Origin: an uncultured Bacilli bacterium
GTDB lineage: Bacteria > Bacillota_I > Bacilli_A > RF39 > UBA660
Direction of reading: 5' to 3'
NCBI GenBank assembly: GCA_947522695.1
Contig: CANNTX010000015.1
Span: 1 to 24,561 of the forward strand
Length of the DNA stretch: 24,561 bases
The first letter of the stretch is position 1. Every line of letters starts with the position of its first letter. This document shows, piece by piece, positions 7,101-14,135 of this stretch. The notes under the pieces were generated by a model, which was given only the letters and a program-made list of their open reading frames with translations, searched no databases and was not told where the DNA came from. A program made the position numbers and the translations under genes.

Positions 7101-8788
7101 CAAACAATAATGGTGAAGAACTATCTAATATTGTTAAATATTTGTCAAATCTTGCTAAAGAACAAAATATAAAATGTAAACAGTTATGGATGCCTAAATT
7201 ACCACCTATTATATTGGTTGATAGTTTGAGGGAAAAATATAGTTTTAAAAAGAATGATTTTATTTTAAATCCTATTATTGGTGAATATGATGTTCCAAGC
7301 AAACAAGAACAAAATGTTTTGACGGTACCTTTAACTGAAAATGGTAATGTATTAATTTATGGTGCTGCTGGTAGTGGTAAAGAAAACTTTATTATGACAA
7401 TGTTGTATTCATTTATGAATGATTATTCATCTTCTGAGGTAAGTACATATATAATTGATTTTGGTAGTGGAGCTCTTAACAGTTTTAATGATTCAGCAAT
7501 TGTTGGTGATATTATTTCTGGTTATGATGAAGAAAGAATTGAAAATTTATATAAAATGCTTAATGCTACTATAAATGAAAGAAAAAAATTATTTGCTAAT
7601 TTTGGCGGTAGTTTTGTTAATTATATTAAAAATAGTAATAGAAAGATATCTAATATAGTTGTCATAATTAATAATTATGAAGCTTATATTGAAGCTTATG
7701 ATAAATATTCTGATACATTAAATAGTATTACGAGAGAATGCTTTAAATATGGTATTTACTTTGTATTAACTGTTAATACACCTAATGGGGTAAGATTTAG
7801 ATTAAGACAGAATTTCTCTTTAATATATGCTTTAAATCAAAATAATGAAGATGATTTTTCTAGTATTATTAATGGATTTAGAAGAAATTACCCAGCTAAA
7901 AATTTTGGTAGAGGTATTGTTAAGATAGATGATATTTATGAATTTCAAAGTGCAGTTATAAGTGATACAAACATGAATGAAGCCATTGCAAATAAGATTA
8001 GTACTTTTAATAAAAATAATTTAAAAGTTAAAAAAATTCCAGTGTTACCTGAAATTGTTGATAAAAATAGTGTAAGTACAGTATTAAATAAAACAAGCGA
8101 TATTGCTATCGGTATAAATAAAAATAGTCTTAATATCAGTACATTTGATTTTAAGAAGAATATAATTAATTTAATAAGTACGTTAGATTTGTTGTCTATT
8201 GATAAATTTATTAATCCATTAATTAATCAAATTATTTTTAAGCAAAATAGAAAGTTAATAGTTATAAATAGTTCTGATTTTAAAGTTAATGAAGATAGCC
8301 GTAAATATTGTCAATATGTTGATGGTAGCTTTGATGATTTTGTAGGAAAATTATGTAATTATATTAATGACTTATATAATATGTATAAAGATAATAATTA
8401 TAATCGTGATTTCTTAAGTAATATTAAACCTATTTATTGTATGATAATTGGTATTGATGATTTAATGGGTAAATTGTCTATTGATAATAAAAGAATATTT
8501 GAAGATATGTTTACTAAGTGTAAGGATTTAGATATTATTAATTTTATTATAGTCGATAGTGTTGATAAGATTAGAAAAGTAGAAAGTGAATCTTGGTATA
8601 GAAATAATATTAATAAGAGTTTTGGTATTTGGCTTGGTAATGGAATTAATGAGCAATACTCAATTAATATAAGTCAAAAAGTTGCTAATATGAGAGATGA
8701 TGTACCAAATAATTTCTGTTTTGTTATTAATAGAGGTAAGGCTGAGTATGTAAAATATGTAGAAAGTTTTGATTTGAATAGTAAGTAG
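4175..8788 (+). CDS. essC: EssC type VII secretion motor ATPase (FHA-FHA-TM2-FtsK/SpoIIIE x3)
   Basis: A 1537-residue membrane-anchored motor that powers type VII export. Residues 1-90 and about 95-200 are two FHA-like beta domains, two membrane segments follow (about 266-286 and 302-322), then three FtsK/SpoIIIE-type ATPase domains. Domain 1 is intact: Walker A GMTGSGKS 714-721 and Walker B HLFIICDEF with D836-E837. Domain 2 has an altered P-loop, GAAGSGKE 1063-1070 (Glu in place of Thr/Ser), and N1166-N1167 where acidic residues are expected. Domain 3 shows no P-loop in the expected place but keeps an IGIDD motif (D1428-D1429). The start at 4175 is set by AGGAGG at 4161-4166; in-frame ATG 4154 has no such site. 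The TadZ/MinD-like gene follows after 9 bases, so the two are probably co-translated. Confidence 0.95.
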   Translation: MRVSIIRNGSIRDFVFPNEAKGSYWIDGFDINGNKRNIILIDSDNGKWKLVSNNNAYVVVNDVMNPFVYLDNYNFYKIKNEYDKDTFLIYVSPAVEQYNCYEINEQLEKGFSIGKSGKCLIKYSVCKDVECFIKKETDKIYVINNDGNVYVNNVRLFNKVELKIGDIIFINGLRIIINGNDDHGVSYSIYVNNINLNDVKLDILPTGIIPSKYGEFTISNDDNYYPIYNENDYFYKKPRIVPMLKTLDIKVDEPPARFENKESPFLLTIGPMITMSMTSLMMGYNTLNGVNSGTMTMKDATPSLIICGAMFASIFIWPLMTRFYEKFETGRKERKRQKKYNKYIDSKIEEISKAKNEQTSILKMHYLSSEEASDVILNRSSIMWQRRVTDDDYLTVNLGTGNCPMKININYPEEKFTLEEDNLKKLVERLGSEPKVLENVPIPYSLKTNYISGIIGNDYLYAYVKKLIIQILAFHSYDDLKIVVLTDEEHEHEWAFLRLAPHLFSDDKSIRFFATNNDEYKEVCYYLNRIYEERKNNKENNFEQLYLIITDSFKKIREIDFIKNVLENEYNGFSIFMMDRKMTNFPDQCTSFIDLSLITSNNFMGEVKNNLDVNNSLQFNIDFSYVIDYEKCVGVLANTPIDIKSDNEGKLPLKIGFLEMYDVGRVEQLNSPARWSSNNPVLNLSAPVGVGRNGELITIDLHEKYHGPHGLIAGMTGSGKSEFIITYILSMALNYSPYEVQFILIDYKGGGLAGAFENKLTGVKLPHLVGTITNLDANEIKRSLASIESELKRRQALFNKAREISGESTVDIYKYQKMFRQGVLTEPVSHLFIICDEFAELKNQQPEFMEQLISTARIGRSLGVHLILATQKPSGVVDPQIWSNTRFRVCLRVQDTSDSNEVIKKDDAAFLKQTGRFYFQVGYDEVFTIGQAAYAGGTYVPSDNIKKDVDSSVDFINNIGYVTRKVDTKPKVNVVANNNGEELSNIVKYLSNLAKEQNIKCKQLWMPKLPPIILVDSLREKYSFKKNDFILNPIIGEYDVPSKQEQNVLTVPLTENGNVLIYGAAGSGKENFIMTMLYSFMNDYSSSEVSTYIIDFGSGALNSFNDSAIVGDIISGYDEERIENLYKMLNATINERKKLFANFGGSFVNYIKNSNRKISNIVVIINNYEAYIEAYDKYSDTLNSITRECFKYGIYFVLTVNTPNGVRFRLRQNFSLIYALNQNNEDDFSSIINGFRRNYPAKNFGRGIVKIDDIYEFQSAVISDTNMNEAIANKISTFNKNNLKVKKIPVLPEIVDKNSVSTVLNKTSDIAIGINKNSLNISTFDFKKNIINLISTLDLLSIDKFINPLINQIIFKQNRKLIVINSSDFKVNEDSRKYCQYVDGSFDDFVGKLCNYINDLYNMYKDNNYNRDFLSNIKPIYCMIIGIDDLMGKLSIDNKRIFEDMFTKCKDLDIINFIIVDSVDKIRKVESESWYRNNINKSFGIWLGNGINEQYSINISQKVANMRDDVPNNFCFVINRGKAEYVKYVESFDLNSK

Positions 8789-8797
8789 GTTGATAAA

Positions 8798-9805
8798 ATG
8801 TATATAATAATAAAAAATGAAAATAGTAATGTTATTAATATGCTTTCTGTTAATACGGTTAAAACTTTAGTTGGTGAATTTACTAGAGAAGATTTAGATA
8901 GAGAGTTAAATAATGTTAATTTTGATAAAGCTATAATAGATTTGACATCTATAAAAAACTATTATGATGATAATTATTTATATAATTTCTTGGAATTTTT
9001 TAAAGATCCAAATAATGTAATTATTTTGTTAAATGATGGTTTTGTTGCTAATAGTAAAGAATTTTTGGGTAAATTGATTGAAAGAGGTTACTATAATTTT
9101 GCAACAAGCGATAGTGCTGTTAATAAACTTTTAGAAAGAAATAATACTTTTGATGATGTTAGAAAATACTTAGAAGGATATGACTTTTTAAAGGTTGATA
9201 GTATTGTTTCTGATAAGGAAATAAGTAATAGATTTGAGACTGATAAAATAATCATTGGAATTGAGAATGGAACTCCTCATGCAGGTGCGACTACTTTAAT
9301 GTATATGCTTGTTAAAGAAATAAGTAAAAGTAAAAAAGTTAAAGGTATTGAAATGTTTAATAATGATTCTTTATATTTTAAAGATGATCGAATTATTACA
9401 TGTCAAAGTAGGGTTCAATTTGAAACTATTGTAAAAACCTTAAAGGATATTGATGTATTTATTGTTGATTTAAATGGATCTGATGTAAAGGAAATATGCA
9501 ATAAATTAGTATATTTAGTTGATCCTGGTTCAACTAAGCTTAACAAGATTGTAAAGGGAAATCAAAAGGAATATGAACATTTATTAAATTGTAATGTAGT
9601 TTTAAATAGAAGTAATATAAAAAATGATGGTTTAAAGAATTTTGAATATGAAACTCATTTAAAAATTGTTGGAAATGTTCCTAATTTAAATGAGAGATTA
9701 GATAGTAATAGTGAATTAAATGATTTGGTTAAATTTTTAGTAGGTAATATTAAAGTAAAGAGTAGTCATGGTGGATTGTTCTCTTTTCTAAGAAGAAAAA
9801 AATAA
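8798..9805 (+). CDS. TadZ/CpaE/MinD-like protein with degenerate P-loop
   Basis: A 335-residue soluble protein. Residues 1-120 look like a receiver-type alpha/beta domain with repeated hydrophobic strands (KAIIDLT, NVIILLND), and residues about 150-320 like a SIMIBI (MinD/ParA) ATPase domain. The deviant Walker A site reads GTPHAGATT (158-166) after strand IIIGIE: both lysines expected in KGGxGKTT are absent, so ATP hydrolysis is doubtful. A later strand DVFIVDLNGSD resembles the Walker B region. The C-terminus, GGLFSFLRRKK, is short, amphipathic and basic, like a MinD membrane-targeting tail. The receiver-plus-MinD order resembles TadZ/CpaE localisation factors of pili. Only 9 bases separate it from essC and no strong ribosome binding site is seen, so it probably acts with EssC, perhaps in polar placement or docking. 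The function is inferred. Confidence 0.6.
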   Translation: MYIIIKNENSNVINMLSVNTVKTLVGEFTREDLDRELNNVNFDKAIIDLTSIKNYYDDNYLYNFLEFFKDPNNVIILLNDGFVANSKEFLGKLIERGYYNFATSDSAVNKLLERNNTFDDVRKYLEGYDFLKVDSIVSDKEISNRFETDKIIIGIENGTPHAGATTLMYMLVKEISKSKKVKGIEMFNNDSLYFKDDRIITCQSRVQFETIVKTLKDIDVFIVDLNGSDVKEICNKLVYLVDPGSTKLNKIVKGNQKEYEHLLNCNVVLNRSNIKNDGLKNFEYETHLKIVGNVPNLNERLDSNSELNDLVKFLVGNIKVKSSHGGLFSFLRRKK

Positions 9806-9808
9806 TAT

Positions 9809-9842
9809 AAAAAATATCACATTAATTTTTGTGATATTTTTT
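9809..9842 (+). terminator. Terminator closing the type VII locus
   Basis: A 12-bp perfect stem AAAAAATATCAC (9809-9820) / GTGATATTTTTT (9831-9842) with a 10-base loop. Its A/T tails let it act on both strands. Confidence 0.88.
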
Positions 9843-9909
9843 GTTGAATTATGTATTTTATAGGCATTTTATTTAATTATGCATAAATTAATATAGGGTG
9901 TGATGACAA

Positions 9910-11136
9910 ATGGCTAAAAAGGTGGTAATTGATAGCGGTCACGGTGGAAGTGATTCTGGGGCTATTGGTAATGAGATTATTGAAAAAAATTTAACTTTAG
10001 ATATAAGTAGGTATATGTATGATAGGTTAAAAGAACTTGGTGTTCCAGTTAAATTAACGAGAAATAGTGACGTTGATTTGCCTGCTTCGGAAAGACCTCA
10101 AAGAGTTCTTGATCAATATGGTAATGGGAAAGATGTTATTGTTATTTCTAATCATATTAATTCTGGTGGTAATGGAACGGCAGAAGGTGCTGAAGTAATT
10201 TATGCATTAAGAAATAAAGATACACTTGCTAAAAAAATATTAGATGAATTAGAAAAACAAGGACAACTAGTTAGAAAATATTATCAAAGAAGATTACCTA
10301 GTGATTATAATAAAGATTATTATTATATATTGAGGAATACGCCTAATACGGAAGCTTTAATTGTTGAATATGGGTTTTTAGATAATGCGAGTGATGCTAA
10401 TAAACTTAAAAATAATTATAAAAAATATGCTGAAGCGGTTGTTAAAGCAATAACTGAATATGCTGGTTATAAATATGTTCCTCTTGTTAATAGTGATTAT
10501 TACGTTGTTAAAAAAGGAGATACATTGTGGAGTATTGCAAGGGCTTATGGTCTTACTGTTGAAAGGCTAAAATCTTTAAATAATTTGACTAGTAATAATT
10601 TGACTATTGGTGATTCATTAATTGTTAAAGATAGTAGTGGAAGTAGTGATAATAGTTCTAGTGCTGATAATAATAAATATTATATAGTTAAAAAGGGTGA
10701 TAGTTTGTATTCAATTGCTAGAAGTAATAATATGACGGTGGATGAACTTAAGTCTTTAAATAATTTAACTAGTAATATTTTATCTATTGGACAAAGACTA
10801 ATAATTAGTAGTGGTTCTAATGTTCCAAATAATGTTTATGTAGTTAAAAAAGGAGATACTTTATGGAGTATAGCTAATAATTTTAATGTTAGTGTAAATG
10901 ATTTGAAGAGTGCGAATAATAAGAATAATAATAGTTTGAGTATTGGAGAACAATTAATTATTCCGGGGAAAAGTACTGGCGAAAATGTTAATACAACCAT
11001 TTATACTGTAAAGAGTGGAGATAATCTTTATAGTATTGCTAGACGTTATAATGTGACGGTTAATGAAATAAAATCTTTAAATAATTTGACTAATAATTTA
11101 CTTAGTATAGGACAAAAATTAAGTATTCCAATATAA
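9910..11136 (+). CDS. N-acetylmuramoyl-L-alanine amidase with four LysM domains
   Basis: A 408-residue peptidoglycan hydrolase. Residues 3-186 are an Amidase_3 domain with the zinc ligands in place: H11 (SGHGG), E25 and H82 (SNHINSG), and catalytic E153 (IVEYGF). It would cut between MurNAc and L-Ala. Four LysM domains follow at about 197-240, 256-299, 308-351 and 363-408, each with (K)KGDxLxSIA and a closing LSIG..L.I. The catalytic domain begins at residue 3, so there is no signal peptide or membrane anchor. The enzyme must leave the cell by a holin, by lysis, by the type VII system, or act as a cytosolic lysin as CwlC does. It stands alone between two terminators, after an essC-containing operon and with holin genes 2 kb further on. 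Ribosome binding site AGGGTG precedes the ATG. Confidence 0.93.
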   Translation: MAKKVVIDSGHGGSDSGAIGNEIIEKNLTLDISRYMYDRLKELGVPVKLTRNSDVDLPASERPQRVLDQYGNGKDVIVISNHINSGGNGTAEGAEVIYALRNKDTLAKKILDELEKQGQLVRKYYQRRLPSDYNKDYYYILRNTPNTEALIVEYGFLDNASDANKLKNNYKKYAEAVVKAITEYAGYKYVPLVNSDYYVVKKGDTLWSIARAYGLTVERLKSLNNLTSNNLTIGDSLIVKDSSGSSDNSSSADNNKYYIVKKGDSLYSIARSNNMTVDELKSLNNLTSNILSIGQRLIISSGSNVPNNVYVVKKGDTLWSIANNFNVSVNDLKSANNKNNNSLSIGEQLIIPGKSTGENVNTTIYTVKSGDNLYSIARRYNVTVNEIKSLNNLTNNLLSIGQKLSIPI

Positions 11137-11138
11137 AT

Positions 11139-11185
11139 AAAAAGATTATATTGCTAATAATTAATATTAGGATATAATCTTTTTT
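11139..11185. terminator. Bidirectional terminator between the amidase and LCP genes
   Basis: Outer stem AAAAAGATTATAT (11139-11151) pairs with ATATAATCTTTTT (11172-11184), with an inner CTAATA/TATTAG helix. T-runs are present on both strands, serving both convergent genes. Confidence 0.92.
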
Positions 11186-13048
11186 CTATTCTTCTGTTTC
11201 GGCGATATTTTTACATACTGTAACTTTTAAGTTATCAATGTTATTAGTAAGTGTTCCACTACGGATATCTTGACTTGTTATTTTGTTATTTTCACATTCA
11301 TTTGAAGTTTGCTCTTCTTCAATTATGGTAATGTTTCTAGAACTTGCCCATTCTTTAACATAGTCTATAGATGAACCAATAAAATTTGGTAAAGTTTCAT
11401 TTCTAGTTCCTGATGTAACATTCTTGCCTATAACTGGAATTGTAAATTCTTTATTTGCTGAGAATGAGAAAGTTTTAATTAATTCGGTATCTTGTAATTC
11501 AAGATTTTCTTTCATTGCTTTTACAATTTCTTTTAAACTATCTTCGTAATATTGGAATGTATACATATCATAACCATTTTGATATATTGTTAAATCGTAA
11601 CCACTTAGGTATGTTTTTTGAATATTTATAAAGTTATTATCATCAAAATTATTATTAAGTAAGATATTTTTACCTACATTATAGAAATTTAATATTTCTT
11701 TAGTTGACATGTTTGTATCAATATTATTTGATACTGCGTTTAATAATTTATAAAAGGTATCAATTGATCTAATTGTTTTAGTTTTATTAGCAATTGCTGT
11801 AACAACTGCTTGTTGATGTTCGATTCTTTTAAAATCAGATGATGCAAATTGATGTCTGTTTCTTGAGTAAGCAAGAGCTTGTTCACCATTAATAGTTTGA
11901 TTGGGTCCTGGTGTGATATATACTAAATTTTCACCAAAGCTACGATTTGAATCTTGTTCACAAATTTTATCGCCACAATTAATGTTTCCATTTTTTCTAA
12001 AATCCGGTTTATCTATATCTAAAGTAACACCACCAAGGGCATCTACTAAAGAAACTACACCTTTAAAGTTAATTTTTACATAATAATCAATATTAATATC
12101 AATTAAATTTTGAATTGTATCTATCATACATTTAGTTCCGTATCCAGCTGCAGAATTTATTTTATTACTTTTGTTATTATTACAAGCAATTGGTACATAT
12201 GTATCTCTTGGAATAGAGAAGATAGTTGCTGATAATGTTTTAGGGTTAAATGTTAATAACATTATTGAATCACCATTAAAGGCAGCGTTATTTGATAAAC
12301 CATCATATTCAGAATCAACACCTAGTAGTAAAACTGTAAATGGTTCAGTAACTGATTTATTGGTTGATGCTACTGTATCTTTATTTTTCATTTGTTTACT
12401 ATAAGAATCTATTATAAATGTCTCGTTTGCGATGTTTATATATTTTTCAATATTGTTATATTTTAAAACATAGTTTCCATCTATAAATATAGCATCTACT
12501 TCTTTATTATATAAAGCATCAAGTAATTTTTCACATGAGTCATATTCTATTATTTTGGCTTTCATTCCCTTATTAGCCATATATTCTTGAGGTAAAATAT
12601 ATCCTTCAATATCTTCTTCATTATTTATTAAACCGATAGTTTTTATTTCAATATCTTTATCTAAACTAATTAAATTAGTTGTATAAATTATTTTATCTTT
12701 GCTTATATTATCTACTATTTTATAGGTCTTATTTATATAATAGTATCCAAATGAATTAACGCCAGTAAAGATGGCTGTAAGCACTAATAAAATGGTTAAA
12801 ATTACATGTTTTTTTAAAATTAATAATACTAGTCCAATAAATAAAAATAAAATTAAGTTTAAATATAAAAATATTATTAAAATAATTCTAAATAATGTTT
12901 CAATATTTCCTAATAATATTAAACTATAAGAAAACAAAATTATTGATACTAAATATAGAATAAATAGTATATAGAAAGATATACGATATATCTTGTTTGT
13001 TTTTTTTAATTTTTTAAATAAATTTTTAATATTATTCTTTTTACTCAT
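11186..13048 (-). CDS. LytR-CpsA-Psr (LCP) family protein with PASTA-like C-terminus
   Basis: A 620-residue membrane protein. Residues 22-46, 52-78 and 81-104 are three membrane segments; most LCP proteins have one. Residues about 115-222 form an extracellular domain with a stretch like a solute-binding fold (CEKLLDALYNKEVDAIFIDG). Residues about 236-424 are the LCP catalytic domain, with D260 (NGDSIML), R281-D282 (SIPRDTYVP), R396 and R398 (SRNRHQ) and R408, which in the family bind the polyprenyl-pyrophosphate donor and magnesium. Residues 552-616 (LPNFIG... to VTVCK) resemble a PASTA domain. LCP enzymes attach teichoic acids or capsular sugars to peptidoglycan. The start codon at 13048 is chosen because AGGTGA (13054-13059) precedes it by five bases; the GTG at 13057 overlaps that site. 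Confidence 0.9.
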   Translation of the reverse strand: MSKKNNIKNLFKKLKKTNKIYRISFYILFILYLVSIILFSYSLILLGNIETLFRIILIIFLYLNLILFLFIGLVLLILKKHVILTILLVLTAIFTGVNSFGYYYINKTYKIVDNISKDKIIYTTNLISLDKDIEIKTIGLINNEEDIEGYILPQEYMANKGMKAKIIEYDSCEKLLDALYNKEVDAIFIDGNYVLKYNNIEKYINIANETFIIDSYSKQMKNKDTVASTNKSVTEPFTVLLLGVDSEYDGLSNNAAFNGDSIMLLTFNPKTLSATIFSIPRDTYVPIACNNNKSNKINSAAGYGTKCMIDTIQNLIDINIDYYVKINFKGVVSLVDALGGVTLDIDKPDFRKNGNINCGDKICEQDSNRSFGENLVYITPGPNQTINGEQALAYSRNRHQFASSDFKRIEHQQAVVTAIANKTKTIRSIDTFYKLLNAVSNNIDTNMSTKEILNFYNVGKNILLNNNFDDNNFINIQKTYLSGYDLTIYQNGYDMYTFQYYEDSLKEIVKAMKENLELQDTELIKTFSFSANKEFTIPVIGKNVTSGTRNETLPNFIGSSIDYVKEWASSRNITIIEEEQTSNECENNKITSQDIRSGTLTNNIDNLKVTVCKNIAETEE

Positions 13049-13053
13049 GGCTT

Positions 13054-13059
13054 TCACCT
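13054..13059 (-). promoter_or_regulatory. Ribosome binding site that sets the LCP start
   Basis: AGGTGA on the minus strand lies 5 bases before the ATG at 13048 and overlaps the alternative GTG at 13057, which excludes that GTG. Confidence 0.75.
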
Positions 13060-13121
13060 AGTATAAATATTAACATAAATTTTTTTAAAATAAAAGTGAT
13101 ATATGCCAATTCGTTAAGTCA

Positions 13122-13134
13122 TTATGTAACATAA
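13122..13134. promoter_or_regulatory. 13-bp palindrome in the LCP/holin divergent intergenic region
   Basis: TTATGT-A-ACATAA is a perfect inverted repeat between the two divergent genes, 20 bases before the holin-accessory gene. It may be an operator. The TAAAAT at 13132-13137 that overlaps it could be a -10 box, but no good -35 is seen. Confidence 0.35.
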
Positions 13135-13154
13135 AATAATATGGGTGATGGAAT

Positions 13155-13382
13155 GTGGATAGTACAATAATTATTGTTGTTGGATTAATTGTATCATTAA
13201 TTTCAATAGTAACACCTATAATAAAACTTAATAATAATTTAACTAGATTAAATGTAACGATAGTAGGACTAACTAATTCAATGGAAGAAGTACTAATAAC
13301 AACAAAAAATCATGAAAAAAGAATTATGTATTTGGAGCATAACTGGAAGAGTGGTGAAGAAAATGGAAATAACAATTCCTAG
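13155..13382 (+). CDS. Small XhlA-like holin-accessory membrane protein
   Basis: A 75-residue protein with one membrane segment at about residues 4-25, then a helix with coiled-coil character ending in NHEKRIMYLEHNW, which resembles the HDKRIxxLE stretch of phage haemolysin XhlA-type proteins. The GTG start is the first usable codon after an in-frame stop at 13146 and has GGGTGATGG upstream. The end of the gene overlaps the start of the holin gene by 20 bases, which suggests translational coupling. In phages such proteins help the holin and endolysin lyse the cell. The phage gene order with an amidase nearby supports the call; the sequence match alone is modest. Confidence 0.55.
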   Translation: MDSTIIIVVGLIVSLISIVTPIIKLNNNLTRLNVTIVGLTNSMEEVLITTKNHEKRIMYLEHNWKSGEENGNNNS

Positions 13383-13617
13383 TATTATTTCTTTGATGAC
13401 TTTTATAATAGGTTATATTAGTAAATATTTAGGATTAGATAGTAAATATATTCCATTTCAAAATATTGTAATTGGAGTATTATCAGGAATATTAGTGTAT
13501 TTTTTAAAGTTAGATACAAATATATGGAGTGCTTTAGTTATATGTTTAATTTCAGCATTATCAGCAGGTGGTTTATATGATTCTATTAAAAAAAATAATG
13601 ATGGAGAAATAAGTTAA
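13363..13617 (+). CDS. Phage-type holin family protein
   Basis: An 84-residue protein with two to three hydrophobic segments (about 4-20, 31-49, 53-72) and a short charged C-terminus (KKNNDGEIS). Size, the membrane layout and the pattern IVIGVLSGILVYF then ALVICLISALSAGGLYDSIKK resemble the small phage holin families found in firmicute prophages. Such proteins form membrane holes that release an endolysin lacking a signal peptide. The start at ATG 13363 is preceded by GGTGA (13352-13356); longer in-frame starts would lie deeper within the preceding gene. No other phage genes are adjacent, so this is probably a domesticated or leftover lysis module that may serve the nearby signal-less amidase. 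Confidence 0.68.
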   Translation: MEITIPSIISLMTFIIGYISKYLGLDSKYIPFQNIVIGVLSGILVYFLKLDTNIWSALVICLISALSAGGLYDSIKKNNDGEIS

Positions 13618-13646
13618 ATTATTAAAATTTAAAATTATTTATTTTG

Positions 13647-13675
13647 AAGAACTTTAAATTTTTAGAGTTCTTTTT
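13647..13675 (+). terminator. Terminator after the holin gene
   Basis: Stem AAGAACT (13647-13653) / AGTTCTT (13666-13672) with a 12-base loop is followed by further T residues. Confidence 0.7.
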
Positions 13676-13679
13676 CTAA

Positions 13680-13708
13680 TTTACTAAAAATAAGTTACAT
13701 GGTATACT
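13680..13708 (+). promoter_or_regulatory. Extended -10 promoter for the surface-protein operon
   Basis: TTTACT (13680-13685) stands 17 bases before TATACT (13703-13708), which carries an extended TG (13700-13701). The start codon of the next gene is 30 bases downstream. Confidence 0.65.
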
Positions 13709-13737
13709 ATAAAGGAAGAAGAAGGGAACTAATTAAT

Positions 13738-14115
13738 ATGAAAAAAGTTATAAAAATTGTTATAGTTCTATTGTGCTGTTTAGGAGTTTTTTCAATATAT
13801 AATTATATTAAACCTGTAGATGATACATATAAATTATATATTAAATGTAATAATCATAGTGAAAAATATAATGTTATGATTAATGATGAAATTAAGTTTG
13901 CAACTGATGATGAAAAGTGTGCTTTAAATTTAAAAGTAGAAGATATAAATAGAGATTATATTAAATTAAATTCTAATACGTTTTTTTATAAAATTAATGG
14001 TAGAAATTTAATAGATAGTTTAACTTTGTCATATGATGTATATGTATCTAGTAATAGTGATTTAACTTTAGTTGGTCATGATAAAGATACTAGATTCGAG
14101 TTCTCTTATAAATAA
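13738..14115 (+). CDS. Small membrane-anchored or secreted protein of unknown function
   Basis: I do not recognise this 125-residue protein. It has a basic N-terminus and one hydrophobic segment (residues about 4-23), serving as a signal peptide or anchor, followed by about 100 residues that alternate like beta-strands, with cysteines at residues near 38 and 62. The cysteines LLCC in the hydrophobic segment do not form a clear lipobox. The start at 13738 is preferred because a purine-rich AAGGAAGAAGAAGGG lies just upstream; an earlier in-frame ATG at 13699 overlaps the promoter -10 box. It lies 20 bases before the cadherin-like surface protein and shares its promoter, so the two may act together at the cell surface. 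Confidence 0.7.
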   Translation: MKKVIKIVIVLLCCLGVFSIYNYIKPVDDTYKLYIKCNNHSEKYNVMINDEIKFATDDEKCALNLKVEDINRDYIKLNSNTFFYKINGRNLIDSLTLSYDVYVSSNSDLTLVGHDKDTRFEFSYK

Positions 14116-14135
14116 TTATTAATGGGTGGATAGGT

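Noticed and set aside
6973..7302. Minus-strand open frame of 109 codons inside essC
   Set aside because: It lies fully within the motor gene, between its conserved domains, with no independent family features.
11901..12404. Two plus-strand open frames opposite the LCP gene
   Set aside because: They are antisense shadows of the conserved LCP catalytic region.
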